Origin: Epiperipatus broadwayi
Taxonomy: Eukaryota; Onychophora; Udeonychophora; Euonychophora; Peripatidae
Direction of reading: 5' to 3'
Assembly: GCA_028023455.1 (NCBI GenBank)
Contig: JAQFVV010006709.1
Span: 1 to 64,000, forward strand
Length of the DNA stretch: 64,000 nucleotides
The notes beneath the pieces are model-generated. The model did not search any database. It was not told the DNA's origin and was given only the letters and a program-made list of their open reading frames with translations. Below, piece after piece: positions 1 through 9,459 of the stretch. Within the stretch, counting starts at the first letter, position 1. Every line of letters starts with the position of its first letter. The position numbers and the translations under genes were made by a program.

Positions 1-232
1 CCTCGTATGCGTCCATTCTTGCTGTCAATTCCTGTTTCATTTCTCTCATCTCTGTCCTAAGTTCATTAATTTCCTGCTTCATTTCTTGTTGATTTTGTTT
101 GATGTCTTTACGTATCTCTTTCATCATGTTCATCAAAATTTGGAATGCACTTTCTTCCACTATTTGCGGATTTTTAAAAAATATCGGGCTTACTTCTGGC
201 GTTGCCCTCCCGTCTTTTCCACTTTCATCCAT
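1..232 (-). CDS. Partial gag, N-terminal coiled-coil part (inverted copy)
   Basis: On the minus strand an ATG at 232-230 opens a frame that stays open to the window edge (77 codons seen). It begins MDESGKDGRATPE and becomes rich in Glu, Lys and Met with heptad-like spacing, as expected for an N-terminal coiled coil that helps Gag assemble. It matches the plus-strand gag at 2258-2484 except that it keeps four bases (about 194-198) that the plus copy lacks, so this copy is in frame where the other is broken. The rest of the gene is outside the window. The family is inferred from the plus-strand copy, whose C-terminal half shows the Gag domain. Confidence 0.65.
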   Translation of the reverse strand, partial: MDESGKDGRATPEVSPIFFKNPQIVEESAFQILMNMMKEIRKDIKQNQQEMKQEINELRTEMREMKQELTARMDAYE

Positions 233-1000
233 TTTTTTCTTTTTAATAATAATAATAAACTTACATACGTACAACCAAAACCTAACCTTCCCAGTTCCCT
301 TTTTTTTTCTTATACTAAAATTCCCCGGAGTGTCCCTATGCCTCCACGTCTTATATAATTGCAAAATCACCTTTACAGTTGCGCTGCTTATACCGTTTTC
401 TAATCCTACTATCACGCTCCCTCCCGCTTCTTTTTACTAGCTATCACTTCTGTCACTCATACACGACTCTGGCCACACCGCTTAAGATGTCCAGTCATGA
501 CTCACATCGGTCCTGCCATTCAAAACGTTTAGTTTCGTTCCACGTTGACGCGCCATTTATACCTAACCCCTCTTTTGCGTCGTCTTGCAATTTTTATAAA
601 AACATCATTTATATAAAATCAATAAAATGTTTAATGTTTATAATAACGACTCGATCAGAACTTTGTACCTCCCTCTTACACAAAATCCTATCACAGGGCT
701 GTCGGTACCTCGGGTAGAGTAATCAATATCATTTGCAAACATTTGCCAATAACATTAATACTCGTTTACTAGATTACATATTAGCCAATCAAACTTTTTA
801 TTTATTTAAAGGAAAAAATCCAATGGGTGCCAGCCGACCTTTGTCGACAAGTCTGCTTGACCAATACGATCTAGTACCCGCTCCCGCTAGCTCAGCTACA
901 ACAATCAATCAAACATAATACTCCGCCTACCGTAAAACCCATCGATGTACGAATCTTTCTCTGCCGGCCATCCTTCTCGCTTTCTCATACCATTAGCAAA
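1..1000 (-). mobile_element. Inverted 5' end of a gag-only LTR retrotransposon
   Basis: This stretch is the reverse complement of about 1515-2484 and nearly identical to it over 1-925. Read on the minus strand it contains the LTR end, a primer-site-like TGGCACCCATTGG (near 830), the untranslated leader and the first codons of gag, which leave the window at base 1. Similarity becomes patchy between 925 and 1000, where it mixes with sequence resembling 4360-4450 in the opposite sense, so the junction is complex. The two element ends therefore lie head to head around a spacer of about 500 bp. An assembly join is a possible alternative to a real inversion. Confidence 0.8.
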
Positions 1001-1645
1001 ACAGTTCAAATTTCAATCATGGTTGCGTAAACACTAAACCATGAAGTCTCTATGTCCATCGCTAGCCCACAATCCTCAACGCGTTTGGGCAGGATCGCAA
1101 GAGTTAGCGCTAACTGACCGAAGGAAATACTATCAGAAGCTACGCACTGAACCTTGCATAAAGGAGAAAGCTAGGTAATATTTGTCTTCATTTTTAATTC
1201 ACTAATTAAAAGCCGTAATAATATATGGAATAATAAACTCTGAACTTTATGTTACAAACAATAATTACTAATTGTCTTTAGCTCCATTACCCAGAGATTT
1301 TATTGTGATTTCAAATATAATTGTGTGCGTATAATTATTTTCTAAATGTATGTATAATATGATATTTTGGTTGTATTAAATATTATCTAAACTTGAACAA
1401 AAGTGTAATTAATTATATTATAAGACCAAACGAAGTGAAATAGCGTAAATGGAGACTTAATGGGTTAGTGATTACTTAAATTAGATTTAAATTTTTAAAA
1501 AAAGAAAAGAAAGCGAGAAAATTAGCGCAGAGAAAGATTCGTAAATTGATTTTTTAGGTAGGCGGAGTATATATTTTATTGATTATTGTAGCTGAGCTAG
1601 CGGGAGCGGGTACTAGATCGTATTGGTCAAGCAGACTTGTCGACA
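1001..1645 (+). mobile_element. Truncated 5' LTR of the plus-strand gag-only element
   Basis: Bases about 1091-1645 repeat 4506-5052 almost exactly, in the same direction. Upstream, 1001-1090 is only loosely similar to 4407-4506, and the remainder of the LTR is missing, replaced by the inverted copy. The proposed LTR end is the CA of TCGACA at 1645; a lysine-primer-like site follows 9 bp later. The LTR end is inferred from the primer site and from the leader length matching that of the second gag-only element in the window (38263-45201). Confidence 0.6.
1093..1179 (+). pseudogene. Remnant of the LTR-carried ORF (5' LTR copy)
   Basis: The last 27 or so codons of the ORF found at 4340-4594 are kept here in one frame (ELALTDRRKYYQKLR, then EPCIKEKAR and stop), with one Ser-to-Thr change made by two base changes. 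Upstream of 1091 the frame is lost and the sequence diverges strongly. Both copies end on the same AG-GTAATA splice-donor-like sequence. Confidence 0.45.
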
Positions 1646-1654
1646 AAGGCCGGC

Positions 1655-1667
1655 TGGCGCCCATTGG
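1655..1667 (+). promoter_or_regulatory. Putative tRNA-Lys primer-binding site
   Basis: TGGCGCCCATTGG shares its first nine bases with the known lysine-tRNA primer site TGGCGCCCAACGTGGGGC, which is established for retroviruses and retroelements. It lies about 600 bp before the gag ATG. In the second gag-only element the corresponding distance is 537 bp. The downstream bases do not match, so this is a candidate. Confidence 0.45.
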
Positions 1668-2257
1668 ATTTTTTCCTTTAAATAAATAAAAAGTTTGATT
1701 GGCTAATGTGTAATCTAGTAAACGAGTATTAATGTTATTGGCAAATGTTTGCAAATGATATTGACCACTCTACCCTAGGTACCGACAGCCCCGTGATAGG
1801 ATTTTGTGTAAGAGGGAGGTACAAAGTTCTGATCGAGTCGTTATTATAAACATTAAATATTTTATTGGTTTTATATAAATGATGTTTATAAAAAAAAAAA
1901 TTACAAGACGACGCAAAAGAGGCTTAGGTATAAATGGCGCGTCAACTTGGAACGAAACTAAACGTTTTGAATGGCAGGACCGATGTGAGTCATGACTGGA
2001 CGTTTTAAGCGGTGTGGCCAGAGTCGTGTATGAGTGACAGAAGTGATAGCTAGTAAAAAGAAGCGGGAGGGAGCGTGATAGTAGGATTAGAAAACGGTAT
2101 AAGCAGCGCAACTATAAAGGTGATTTTGCAATTATATAAAACGTGGAAGCATAGGGACACTCCGGGGAATTTTAGCATAAGAAAAAAAAAGGGAACTGGG
2201 AAGGTTAGGTTTTGGTTGTACGTATGTAAGTTTATTATTATTATTAAAAAGAAAAAA

Positions 2258-3421
2258 ATGGATGAAAGTGGAAAAGACGGGAGGGCAACGCCAGAAGCCC
2301 GATATTTTTTAAAAATCCGCAAATAGTGGAAGAAAGTGCATTCCAAATTTTGATGAACATGATGAAAGAGATACGTAAAGACATCAAACAAAATCAACAA
2401 GAAATGAAGCAGGAAATTAATGAACTTAGGACAGAGATGAGAGAAATGAAACAGGAATTGACAGCAAGAATGGACGCATACGAGGAAGTGATAGGAGTAA
2501 TGAAAAAGGGTGTAGAAGAAGAAAGGTACGAAATATTAGAATTAAAAGAAAATATAGAAGCGAGGGAAGAGTCAAGCAGTATAGGGAAAAGCCAGCTAGA
2601 AGAGAGAATAGTACGCGTGGAAGAGATATGTCAAGACTTAATAAGTAGCCAGGAAACGACGCGACAGGAATTAGGGAACTTAGAGAAAGAAATAGAGATA
2701 CACCAAGAATATAAAAACTAAAGTAAAGGAGATATGTAAAGACGTAGTGGGAGACACAGGGCAGAAAATAAGACAGGTAGAACAGAAGTATGAGGAGTTT
2801 AAGATTGAGAATAGACACAGTGAACAGGCGAGTAGATTTATGGAGAAGCAGTTTACCATTTCGGTATTCAAAGTGGAGGTAGGAGAAAACCCGCTGAAAC
2901 ATTTAGAAAGCCTGAGTAATATGTTCCATAGTAAAAGTTTACCGGAAGAGGACAAGGTTGCGGTGGCCAGTAGTTACCTCCAAGAGACGGCATGTGATTG
3001 GTGGCACACCTTGGACGAGAAACCGCAGACATTCGGAGAATACAGACGGGCTATGTTAAAGGCATTTTGGAATGAAGCTAGGCAAGACGGAATCCTGTAT
3101 AAAATATCCCACGAGAGATATTCAAGTGCGCGGGGAGAGACGTATGTGAAATTCTTTTACCGACAAGTGTCAAAACTTAAGGCATTGACGGCATTCCCTA
3201 TGTCAGATGGTCAGATAATCAGAACACTACGCAATAATATGCCGCCAAACATACAACAGCTAATGTTAAGTAAAGACGGACGGTCAGTGGAGGAAATGGC
3301 GGAATTTCTAACACAGATTGATTATGGCAATCTAGCTAGGGAACCTCCAGATCGATATAGGAGATGGAATGGGTACAACGACCCACATGGCAGAAAGGGA
3401 GAACCACCTGATCGAGCGTAA
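2258..3421 (+). pseudogene. gag: gag of a Ty3-like LTR element, two frameshifts
   Basis: Gag forms the intracellular particle of LTR retrotransposons. The reading starts at ATG 2258, is broken near 2297 by a 4-bp deletion relative to the inverted copy at 1-232, resumes at 2326-2721 and shifts again near 2715 into the frame of 2747-3421. About 388 codons in all. The N-terminal half is a charged coiled coil (EINELRTEMREMKQEL). The C-terminal half has the retrotransposon-gag pattern: CDWWHTL, then an F-EYRRAM-KAFW block, then NNMPPNIQQLM and LAREPPDR. No CCHC zinc knuckle is seen. Only 195 bp separate the stop from the LTR, so no protease, reverse transcriptase or integrase is encoded. Known for the family: such elements need pol supplied in trans. 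It shares its C-terminal signature with 42062-42289. Confidence 0.8.
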
Positions 3422-3596
3422 ATAAAAAAATAAAAAAATGAATAAATGGGTATAACGGGACCGAAAACTTAACAAGTAACACGGACACACGAGAATAAGA
3501 AAGGACGAACTTCCATCAAAATAAATCGAGGGGAATGTATAGTAAGAATAAAGTTAAACGTTGAAACTAAAACATTCAGAGTGATATTTTAGTTTC

Positions 3597-3615
3597 AAAA
3601 GGGGGGACGGAGAAA
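3597..3615 (+). promoter_or_regulatory. Polypurine tract before the 3' LTR
   Basis: A purine run (AAAAGGGGGGACGGAGAAA, one C) sits directly before TG, the usual first bases of an LTR. The second gag-only element has the same layout at 42710-42723. In LTR elements this tract primes plus-strand DNA synthesis. Confidence 0.65.
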
Positions 3616-4182
3616 TGTACCGAGATACATCAGGAAGGAGTGTGCTTTCTTCGGAGTTACACATAATTTTGGGAGAAATATAAGTTGATAAAAGATTTGT
3701 TTAAATATTTAATAAAAATAAAAGGTCTTGTAGGGTAAAATAAGAATAAAAAGAATTTTTTTTCTCATAGAAGGGTTTATCATTAAAAGCATAAATTAGA
3801 CAGTTTTATAAGATATAATTTTTGAATCACAATTAAATAAAACCTAAAGAATTAAAACTTGAGTTAAATAAAAATTTGATTTAAGGTTGCTTTTTTAAAA
3901 AAAAAAAAAAAAAGCAAGGTGGAGTTCGTTTTGTCTTATAATTAAAAAAAAAAAAAAATTATATAACCAAAGGAATGTAGTGAACAATGGGAGCTAATGA
4001 CAAACATGAGAAATTTCCATTAAACGGCTAGTTAGTGAAATAACTCTAACAAAGAAATTGAAATTTGCAATCATCTAAAGAATGACCAATGAAACTGTGT
4101 AGAGAGTCGAAAGAAAAGAAATAATTGTCCAATAGCAGAAATTCAGAATGTAGATTGAATCCGCAAGATAAGGACCGTAAAA

Positions 4183-4192
4183 TATAAAAAGG
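4183..4192 (+). promoter_or_regulatory. TATA box in the LTR
   Basis: TATAAAAAGG, a consensus-quality TATA element, about 160 bp before the LTR ORF. Transcription starting 25-30 bp downstream would include that ORF and the end of the LTR. Function is inferred from position. Confidence 0.45.
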
Positions 4193-4339
4193 GGCGAATT
4201 TTCTATTGTATTAATAGATTATTAGATTATTGAATTATTAGATTGAATTTGATATTGTGATTAAAAATTTGATTCTGATTCGGTTCGGTGATTTATTCTT
4301 AATTTCATAGTCATATTATTAATATACGTCTAAAGTTAA

Positions 4340-4594
4340 ATAAAACATAATGCTGCATTGTTAAACCCATCGTGTGAACAGCCGGCCGAATCCTTCCCTG
4401 CAATACCAACAGCAGACAGTTCGAATGTCGATCATGGTCGCGTAAAACAAGAAGGAAACGGAGTGTCCACGGTGAAGCCCACAGGATCCCAACGACATCG
4501 GGAAAAGGATCGCAAAGAGTTAGCGCTAACTGACCGAAGGAAATACTATCAGAAGCTACGCTCGGAACCTTGCATAAAGGAGAAAGCTAGGTAA
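4340..4594 (+). CDS. ATG-less ORF inside the LTR, ends at a splice donor
   Basis: About 84 codons are open from 4340 after a stop at 4337, with no in-frame ATG. The C-terminal part (ELALTDRRKYYQKLRSEP) is basic and resembles the R-YY-RL-x-P repeats found in several transposon-associated proteins, but I do not recognise a named family. The final codons read AAAGCTAG followed by GTAATA, so the TAA stop lies inside a good 5' splice-donor match, and a CAG that could act as acceptor lies near 4380. This looks more like a captured exon than a free-standing gene. The 5' LTR copy keeps only its last third in frame. Confidence 0.35.
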   Translation: MKHNAALLNPSCEQPAESFPAIPTADSSNVDHGRVKQEGNGVSTVKPTGSQRHREKDRKELALTDRRKYYQKLRSEPCIKEKAR

Positions 4595-5052
4595 TATTTG
4601 TTTCAGTTTTAATTCACTAATTAAAAGCCGTAATAATATATGGAATAATAAACTCTGAACTTTATGTTACGAACAATAATTACTAATTGTCTTTAGCTCC
4701 ATTACCCAGAGATTTTATTGTGATTTCAAATATAATTGTGTGCGTATAATTATTTTCTAAATGTATGTATAATATGATATTTTGGTTGTATTAAATATTA
4801 TCTAAACTTGAACAAAAGTGTAATTAATTATATTATAAGACCAAACGAAGTGAAATAGCGTAAATGGAGACTTAATGGGTTAGTGATTACTTAAATTAAA
4901 TTTAAAAAAAAAAAAGAAAGCGAGAAAATTAGCGCAGAGAAAGATTCGTAAATTGATTTTTTAGGTAGGCGGAGTATATATTTTATTGATTATTGTAGCT
5001 GAGCTAGCGGGAGCGGGTACTAGATCGTATTGGTCAAGCAGACTTGTCGACA

Positions 5053-5341
5053 AAGGTCGGCTGGCGCCCATTGGATTTTTTCCTTTAAATAAATAAAAAG
5101 TTTGATTGGCTAATGTGTAATCTAGTAAACGAGTATTAATGTTATTGGCAAATGTTTGCAAATGATATTGACCACTCTACCCGAGGTACCGACAGCCCCG
5201 TGATAGGATTTTGTGTAAGAGGGAGGTACAAAGTTCTGATCGAGTCGTTATTATAAACATTAAATATTTTATTGATTTTATATAAATGATGTTTATAAAA
5301 AAAAAAATTACAAGACGACGCAAAAGAGGCTTAGGTATAAT
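5053..5341 (+). mobile_element. Second truncated leader, downstream of the 3' LTR
   Basis: Directly after the 3' LTR the sequence continues as primer-like site (TGGCGCCCATTGG at 5062) plus leader, matching 1646-1933, and stops abruptly at 5341. An element end followed by a new internal region is what a tandem LTR-internal-LTR-internal array would leave after truncation. Small ORFs on its minus strand are mirrored at 1554-1754 and are non-coding by-products of the repeat. Confidence 0.55.
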
Positions 5342-5900
5342 ATATTTATCTTCTTTTTGTTTCTTTGATGTAACTTAAAACCCCTTGTGACCTGAACGGC
5401 CATTTTGAATTCACAGAAAAAATTACAGGACATACAATTTTAAATGAAATGTCTAATTTATTACAATAAATAACAAATATATATACATTTTTAGAAAGTG
5501 CAAATATGAAAGAATGTAATGAAGCTGATAAAATAGTCATTACCACAAAAAAATAATTAAAGAAAGGAGATTTTTCACATTTTATATATCTTTATTTTTA
5601 CATTGGTTCACAAACTCTCAATTTTGAAAGATATAGCCTAAAATGACAATTTCATAGACAGCTTCATCACATTCGTCATAAAATGCAGAAAAAAATAATA
5701 TATAACATGACCTACCTGAGTTACAGATTGTTGGTGTAATGTGGCAAAAGGTGACCATTTCAATTTCTTTTTTCTGCTTGACACTCTATGTGTTCTATTT
5801 TTGCAAGCAGTTGTTTTTCTAGGCCCTCTATGCGGGATATCTATTAGAAATGCAAGGTTTTAGTGAGGATCAAAAAAAAAATAACAGTAATAACTTTAGT
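5342..5900. other. No recognisable gene
   Basis: Unique A+T-rich sequence between the truncated leader and the tandem array. A 66-codon minus-strand frame (5346-5546) has no family features and starts exactly at the repeat junction, so I do not call it. Confidence 0.5.
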
Positions 5901-6938
5901 AAATTCTAAGTTATGGGGGTAAAAAATAATGACTATATTATTGAAAAATCAGGGGTGGGGCGAGATAAATTATGCATTATTACATAGCAAACCATAATAG
6001 CAAAGTATGCTATCAAATAAATAAAAAGTTATCTATAATGAAACGAATAAAAATGTAGTAAATTCTAAGTTATGCATGTAAAAAATAATTACTACATTAT
6101 TGGAATATCATGAGGGTAAGAGTGAGCTAAATTATGCATTATTACATAGCAAACCATAATAGCAAAGTATGCTATCAAATAAATAAAAAGTTATCTATAA
6201 TGAAACGAATAAAAATGTAGTAAATTCTAAGTTATGCATGTAAAAAATAATTACTACATTATTGGAATATCATGAGGGTAAGAGTGAGCTAAATTATGCA
6301 TTATTACATAGCAAACCATAATAGCAAAGTATGCTATCAAATGAATAAAAAGTTATCTGCAAAGTATGCTATAAAATGAATAAAAAGTTATCTACAATGA
6401 AATGAATAAAAACGTAGTAAATTCTAAGTTATGCATGTAAAAAATAATTACTACATTATTGGAATATCATGAGGGTAAGAGTGAGCTAAATTATGCATTA
6501 TTACATAGCAAACCATAATAGCAAAGTATGCTATCAAATAAATAAAAAGTTATCTATAATGAAACGAATAAAAATGTAGTAAATTCTAAGTTATGCATGT
6601 AAAAAATAATTACTACATTATTGGAATATCATGAGGGTAAGAGTGAGCTAAATTATGCATTATTACATAGCAAACCATAATAGCAAAGTATGCTATCAAA
6701 TGAATAAAAAGTTATCTGCAAAGTATGCTATAAAATGAATAAAAAGTTATCTACAATGAAATGAATAAAAACGTAGTAAATTCTAAGTTATGCATGTAAA
6801 AAATAATTACTACATTATTGGAATATCATGAGGGTAAGAGTGAGTTAAATTATGCATTATTATGTAGCAAACCATAATAGCAAAGTATGCTATAAAATGA
6901 ATAAAAACTTATCTACAACGAAATGTATAAAAACAGTA
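5901..6938. repeat. Tandem array with a 162/197-bp higher-order pattern
   Basis: The marker AAATTCTAAG recurs at 5901, 6060, 6222, 6419, 6581 and 6778, giving units of 159, 162, 197, 162 and 197 bp and a last partial unit. The 197-bp units differ from the 162-bp ones by an internal 35-bp duplication of the CAAAGTATGCTAT...AAAAAGTTATCT block. Units 2-3 and 4-5 thus form a repeated 359-bp dimer. The first unit is the most diverged, as expected for an array edge. Confidence 0.9.
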
Positions 6939-7060
6939 AATAAAATAAAATAAATAACCCAAAGGAATTACAAGCAATTATTATATATTAGTGGGAGATG
7001 ATGATGATGAATGTTGAATACTTACAGGTAATGGGGAATACGAAACCTCAAAATCAAACA

Positions 7061-7110
7061 CATCAACAGAAAAGTTCGTTATAAACATCAACAGAAAAGT
7101 TCGTTATAAA
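7061..7110. repeat. 25-bp tandem duplication
   Basis: Two exact head-to-tail copies of a 25-bp unit beginning CATCAACAGAAAAG, at 7061 and 7086. Confidence 0.85.
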
Positions 7111-7397
7111 CGTAATTACGTTTAGCGGCGAAAATAATTGTTTTCTCCGTATATTTTTTTTATCGGTTGATAAAATCTAGAAAGATAAAAAAAATTACAA
7201 AATTTTAATAATGTACTTTACAAAAATTGCTATAAAAAATCTAATTTTCATCGCACAGAAAAAATTTTTAGACGTACAAAAAGATAGAAAAATGGCGGAG
7301 AGAAAGAAAAAAAAAGCGTAACTGTGACGTATACGGTTTGCACGCTATTGCGGTCGAAATTGTAAACTTTTTTTAATGCGTAAACAAGCGGTTTTCG
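7111..7397. other. Short non-coding stretch with several CpGs
   Basis: No ORF or repeat seen. It contains GCGGCG, GACGTATACGG and CGCTATTGCGG, so it is locally richer in CpG than the surrounding sequence. Confidence 0.4.
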
Positions 7398-7700
7398 GTC
7401 TCAAAGGGTTAAACATTTAATACTTTTGTAACATCTATTCTATGCCCATATTTCAAGTAATGAATGTATAATGCAGATTTATCATATCTTCTTTTAATTC
7501 CTCTTTCTTTGGCTCTTACCTCTAATTGTTTGCCAGTATACTCAAAGTAAAATTTCACATGTAATTTTATATACAATTCCTTTTTTGTAGCTTATATCAC
7601 CTCTTAATTAACCTATAATTACCTATTAATAAATCGAGATTGTTACTATTTGACCAGCCAATATTTAAATTCTTCTCAATATAATTTTTGTTATATCTTA
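7398..7700 (-). pseudogene. PLE GIY-YIG endonuclease fragment (inverted copy)
   Basis: On the minus strand this matches about 8640-8962, including the part that encodes the GIY-YIG endonuclease, with small deletions and frameshifts. GIY-YIG domains nick target DNA for Penelope-like retroelements. It lies head to head with the plus-strand copy and is followed at 7717 by the inverted terminal repeat. Confidence 0.75.
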
Positions 7701-7716
7701 CAGTATATAATACTCA

Positions 7717-7937
7717 TAATAATAATCAGATAATAATAAATTCTTACAACTGCTATATAAATATCACATTTTTTTTATATACATAAAAAGCCTTTTTCAG
7801 CACCTGATTTGGTGCCCTTTTCAAATGTTAATAATCTATTATGTTAATGAACCATTTCAGACATAAAACCATTTAGTATTCAATAATGAAATTAAAACAA
7901 CCAATACCAATATAAATCATTAAAATAAATCAAAACC
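7717..7937 (-). repeat. Inverted terminal segment of the PLE, left
   Basis: Reverse complement of 9200-9420 with moderate divergence. It contains, on the minus strand, a small hairpin GCACC-AAATCA-GGTGC followed by CTGAAAAAGGC, which resembles a degenerate version of the CUGANGA core kept in hammerhead ribozymes of PLE terminal repeats. PLEs are known to be flanked by such partial or inverted copies. Confidence 0.75.
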
Positions 7938-7949
7938 TCCTATAAATAA

Positions 7950-8441
7950 AATAAATTACATGTCATTGCAGAGGCAAAATTAATACACAGTAGTATATAT
8001 TTTAAATGTAATAATGAATTTTGGAATATACATGAGGGATGGGTTATGGGTTGTGCAATTAGTGAGTTAATCTCATCAGTATTTATAAATGAATTAGAAA
8101 ATACTGTAATCAAAAAAAGGATAATTAGTCAAGAAATAATATATTATTCTACATATGTTGATGATATTTTAATTATTGGTAATAAAAGAGCAATGAATAA
8201 TATTTATAATGAATTTAATAATAATATATGTAAAATTAAATTTACAAAAGTAGAATTTGAAGATAAAATTAAATATTTAAATATAGAAATTAATATAAAT
8301 AAAGATGATAAAATTAAGTTAAAATATTTTATTAAAGAACATAAATTAAGAAAAATTATTCATGTAAATTCACAAAAGCATGGGTGCAAAAATTGGCAGT
8401 TATTAAAAAGTTTAAATATAGGAATGATAAATATAATATAG
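7950..8441 (+). pseudogene. PLE reverse transcriptase, C-terminal half
   Basis: Open from 7950 with no in-frame ATG until 8046. The translation runs NEFWNIHEGWVMGC, AISELISSVFINELE and then YSTYVDDILIIGNK; the MG..IS..IS..FIN.LE block and the YVDD catalytic motif are typical of Penelope-like reverse transcriptases, which copy element RNA at the target. The N-terminal fingers are absent, since the inverted terminal repeat begins at 7937, so the element is 5'-truncated. A stop at 8441 and frame changes between 8441 and 8751 separate it from the endonuclease. Confidence 0.85.
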
Positions 8442-8750
8442 ATAAAAGTGTAGCTCAGTTGCAAAACAATCAGTTTATTAAATTATATAAATATTATGGA
8501 TATAATCCTAAAACTATTAAAATACACTTTTTAATTCTAAAACATCTGTAGTTGGTGATAATATTTTTGAGGAAAATAATAGTATTGATAATGGTAATAA
8601 TGAATCAAATAAGAAATGGATTAGACTTTCATATTATTCTAAGATATATAATACATTAAGATATAACAAAAATTATATTGAGAAGGATATAAATATTGGC
8701 TGCTCAAATAGTAAAAATCTCTATCTATTAATAGATAATTATAGGTTGAG

Positions 8751-9005
8751 ATGATATACGGCACAAAAAAGGAATTGTATATAAAATTTACATGCAAAAT
8801 TTGTAAAATGATTTACTTTGGGCATACTGGCAAACAATTAGAGGTAAGGGCCAAAGAACATAATAATGCAATTAATAGAAGAGATGATAAATCTGCATTA
8901 TATATTCATTACTTAAAATATGGGCATAGAATTGATGCTACAAAAAGTTTCAAATGTTTAAATTACATCAAAGATCCTACAAAACATATATTAAAAATAG
9001 TTTAA
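8751..9005 (+). pseudogene. PLE GIY-YIG endonuclease domain
   Basis: The 84-codon frame contains YIKFTCKICKMIYFGHTGKQ and then LEVRAKEHNNAIN, followed by HYLKYGHRID. This is the order of the PLE endonuclease: the degenerate GIY (here LYI), a Cys pair (CKIC), YFGHTG in place of YIG.T, the catalytic-type Arg (LEVRAKEH) and the GH helix. It completes the element begun by the RT at 7950-8441. Frameshifts upstream join it to the RT frame, so the element is dead, but this domain is well preserved. Confidence 0.85.
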
Positions 9006-9199
9006 ATAATTGTATGAATATTTACAAGACTTCTATAAATTTAGTTAATAATTTATTAATTAAAAATGAATAGAAAATTATATAAATTGACATATATAAT
9101 ATAATTGTAAAAAAAAAGAAAAAATGCATATAATTTATTTTATTTATTATATTTTTATGATATAGTCAATTATTTTGTAATTACTGGATTTATATGTAA

Positions 9200-9420
9200 G
9201 TTTTGATTTATTTTAATGATTTATATTGGTATTGGTTGTTTTAATTTCATTATTGAACACTAGATGGTTTTATGTCTGAAATAGTTTGTTAACGTAATAG
9301 ATTATTACCATTTGAAAATGGTACCAAATCAAGTCCTGAAAAAGGCTTTTTATGTATATAAAAAAAGAATTTGATATTTATGTAGCTGTTGTAAGAATTT
9401 ATTATTTTCTGATTATTATT
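9200..9420 (+). repeat. Inverted terminal segment of the PLE, right
   Basis: Pairs with 7717-7937. Contains CCAAATCAAGTCCTGAAAAA followed by GGCTTTTTATG, the counterpart of the hairpin and ribozyme-like stretch on the left. Confidence 0.75.
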
Positions 9421-9459
9421 TTATGAAGAACAGCATAAAGATATTTATTCTTTTCCAAT

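Larger units (their letters stand above)
3616..5052 (+). mobile_element. 3' LTR of the gag-only element
   Basis: Starts TGTACCGAG right after the polypurine tract and ends at the CA of TCGACA (5052). A TATAAAAAGG box at 4183 is in a sensible place for the LTR promoter, and AATAAA sequences lie downstream. The last 550 bp match 1091-1645 of the 5' LTR almost perfectly; the upstream 900 bp have no counterpart because the 5' LTR is truncated. Two poly-A stretches (3895-3915 and 3944-3958) lie in the U3-like part. The end is inferred and could be further downstream, since the direct repeat continues to 5341. Confidence 0.6.

Noticed and set aside
733-918. 61-66-codon frames repeated at 733-918, 1554-1754 and 4961-5161
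   Set aside because: They are the same LTR-end and leader sequence read antisense in three repeat copies; conservation comes from recent duplication, not coding.
2426-2955. Minus-strand frames of 158 and 91 codons opposite gag
   Set aside because: Shadows of the coiled-coil gag sequence; rich in Leu, Ser and Phe as expected from the complement of Glu/Lys codons.
5901-6938. CRISPR-like reading of the tandem array
   Set aside because: Units are directly adjacent with no unique spacers, and the DNA is eukaryotic.
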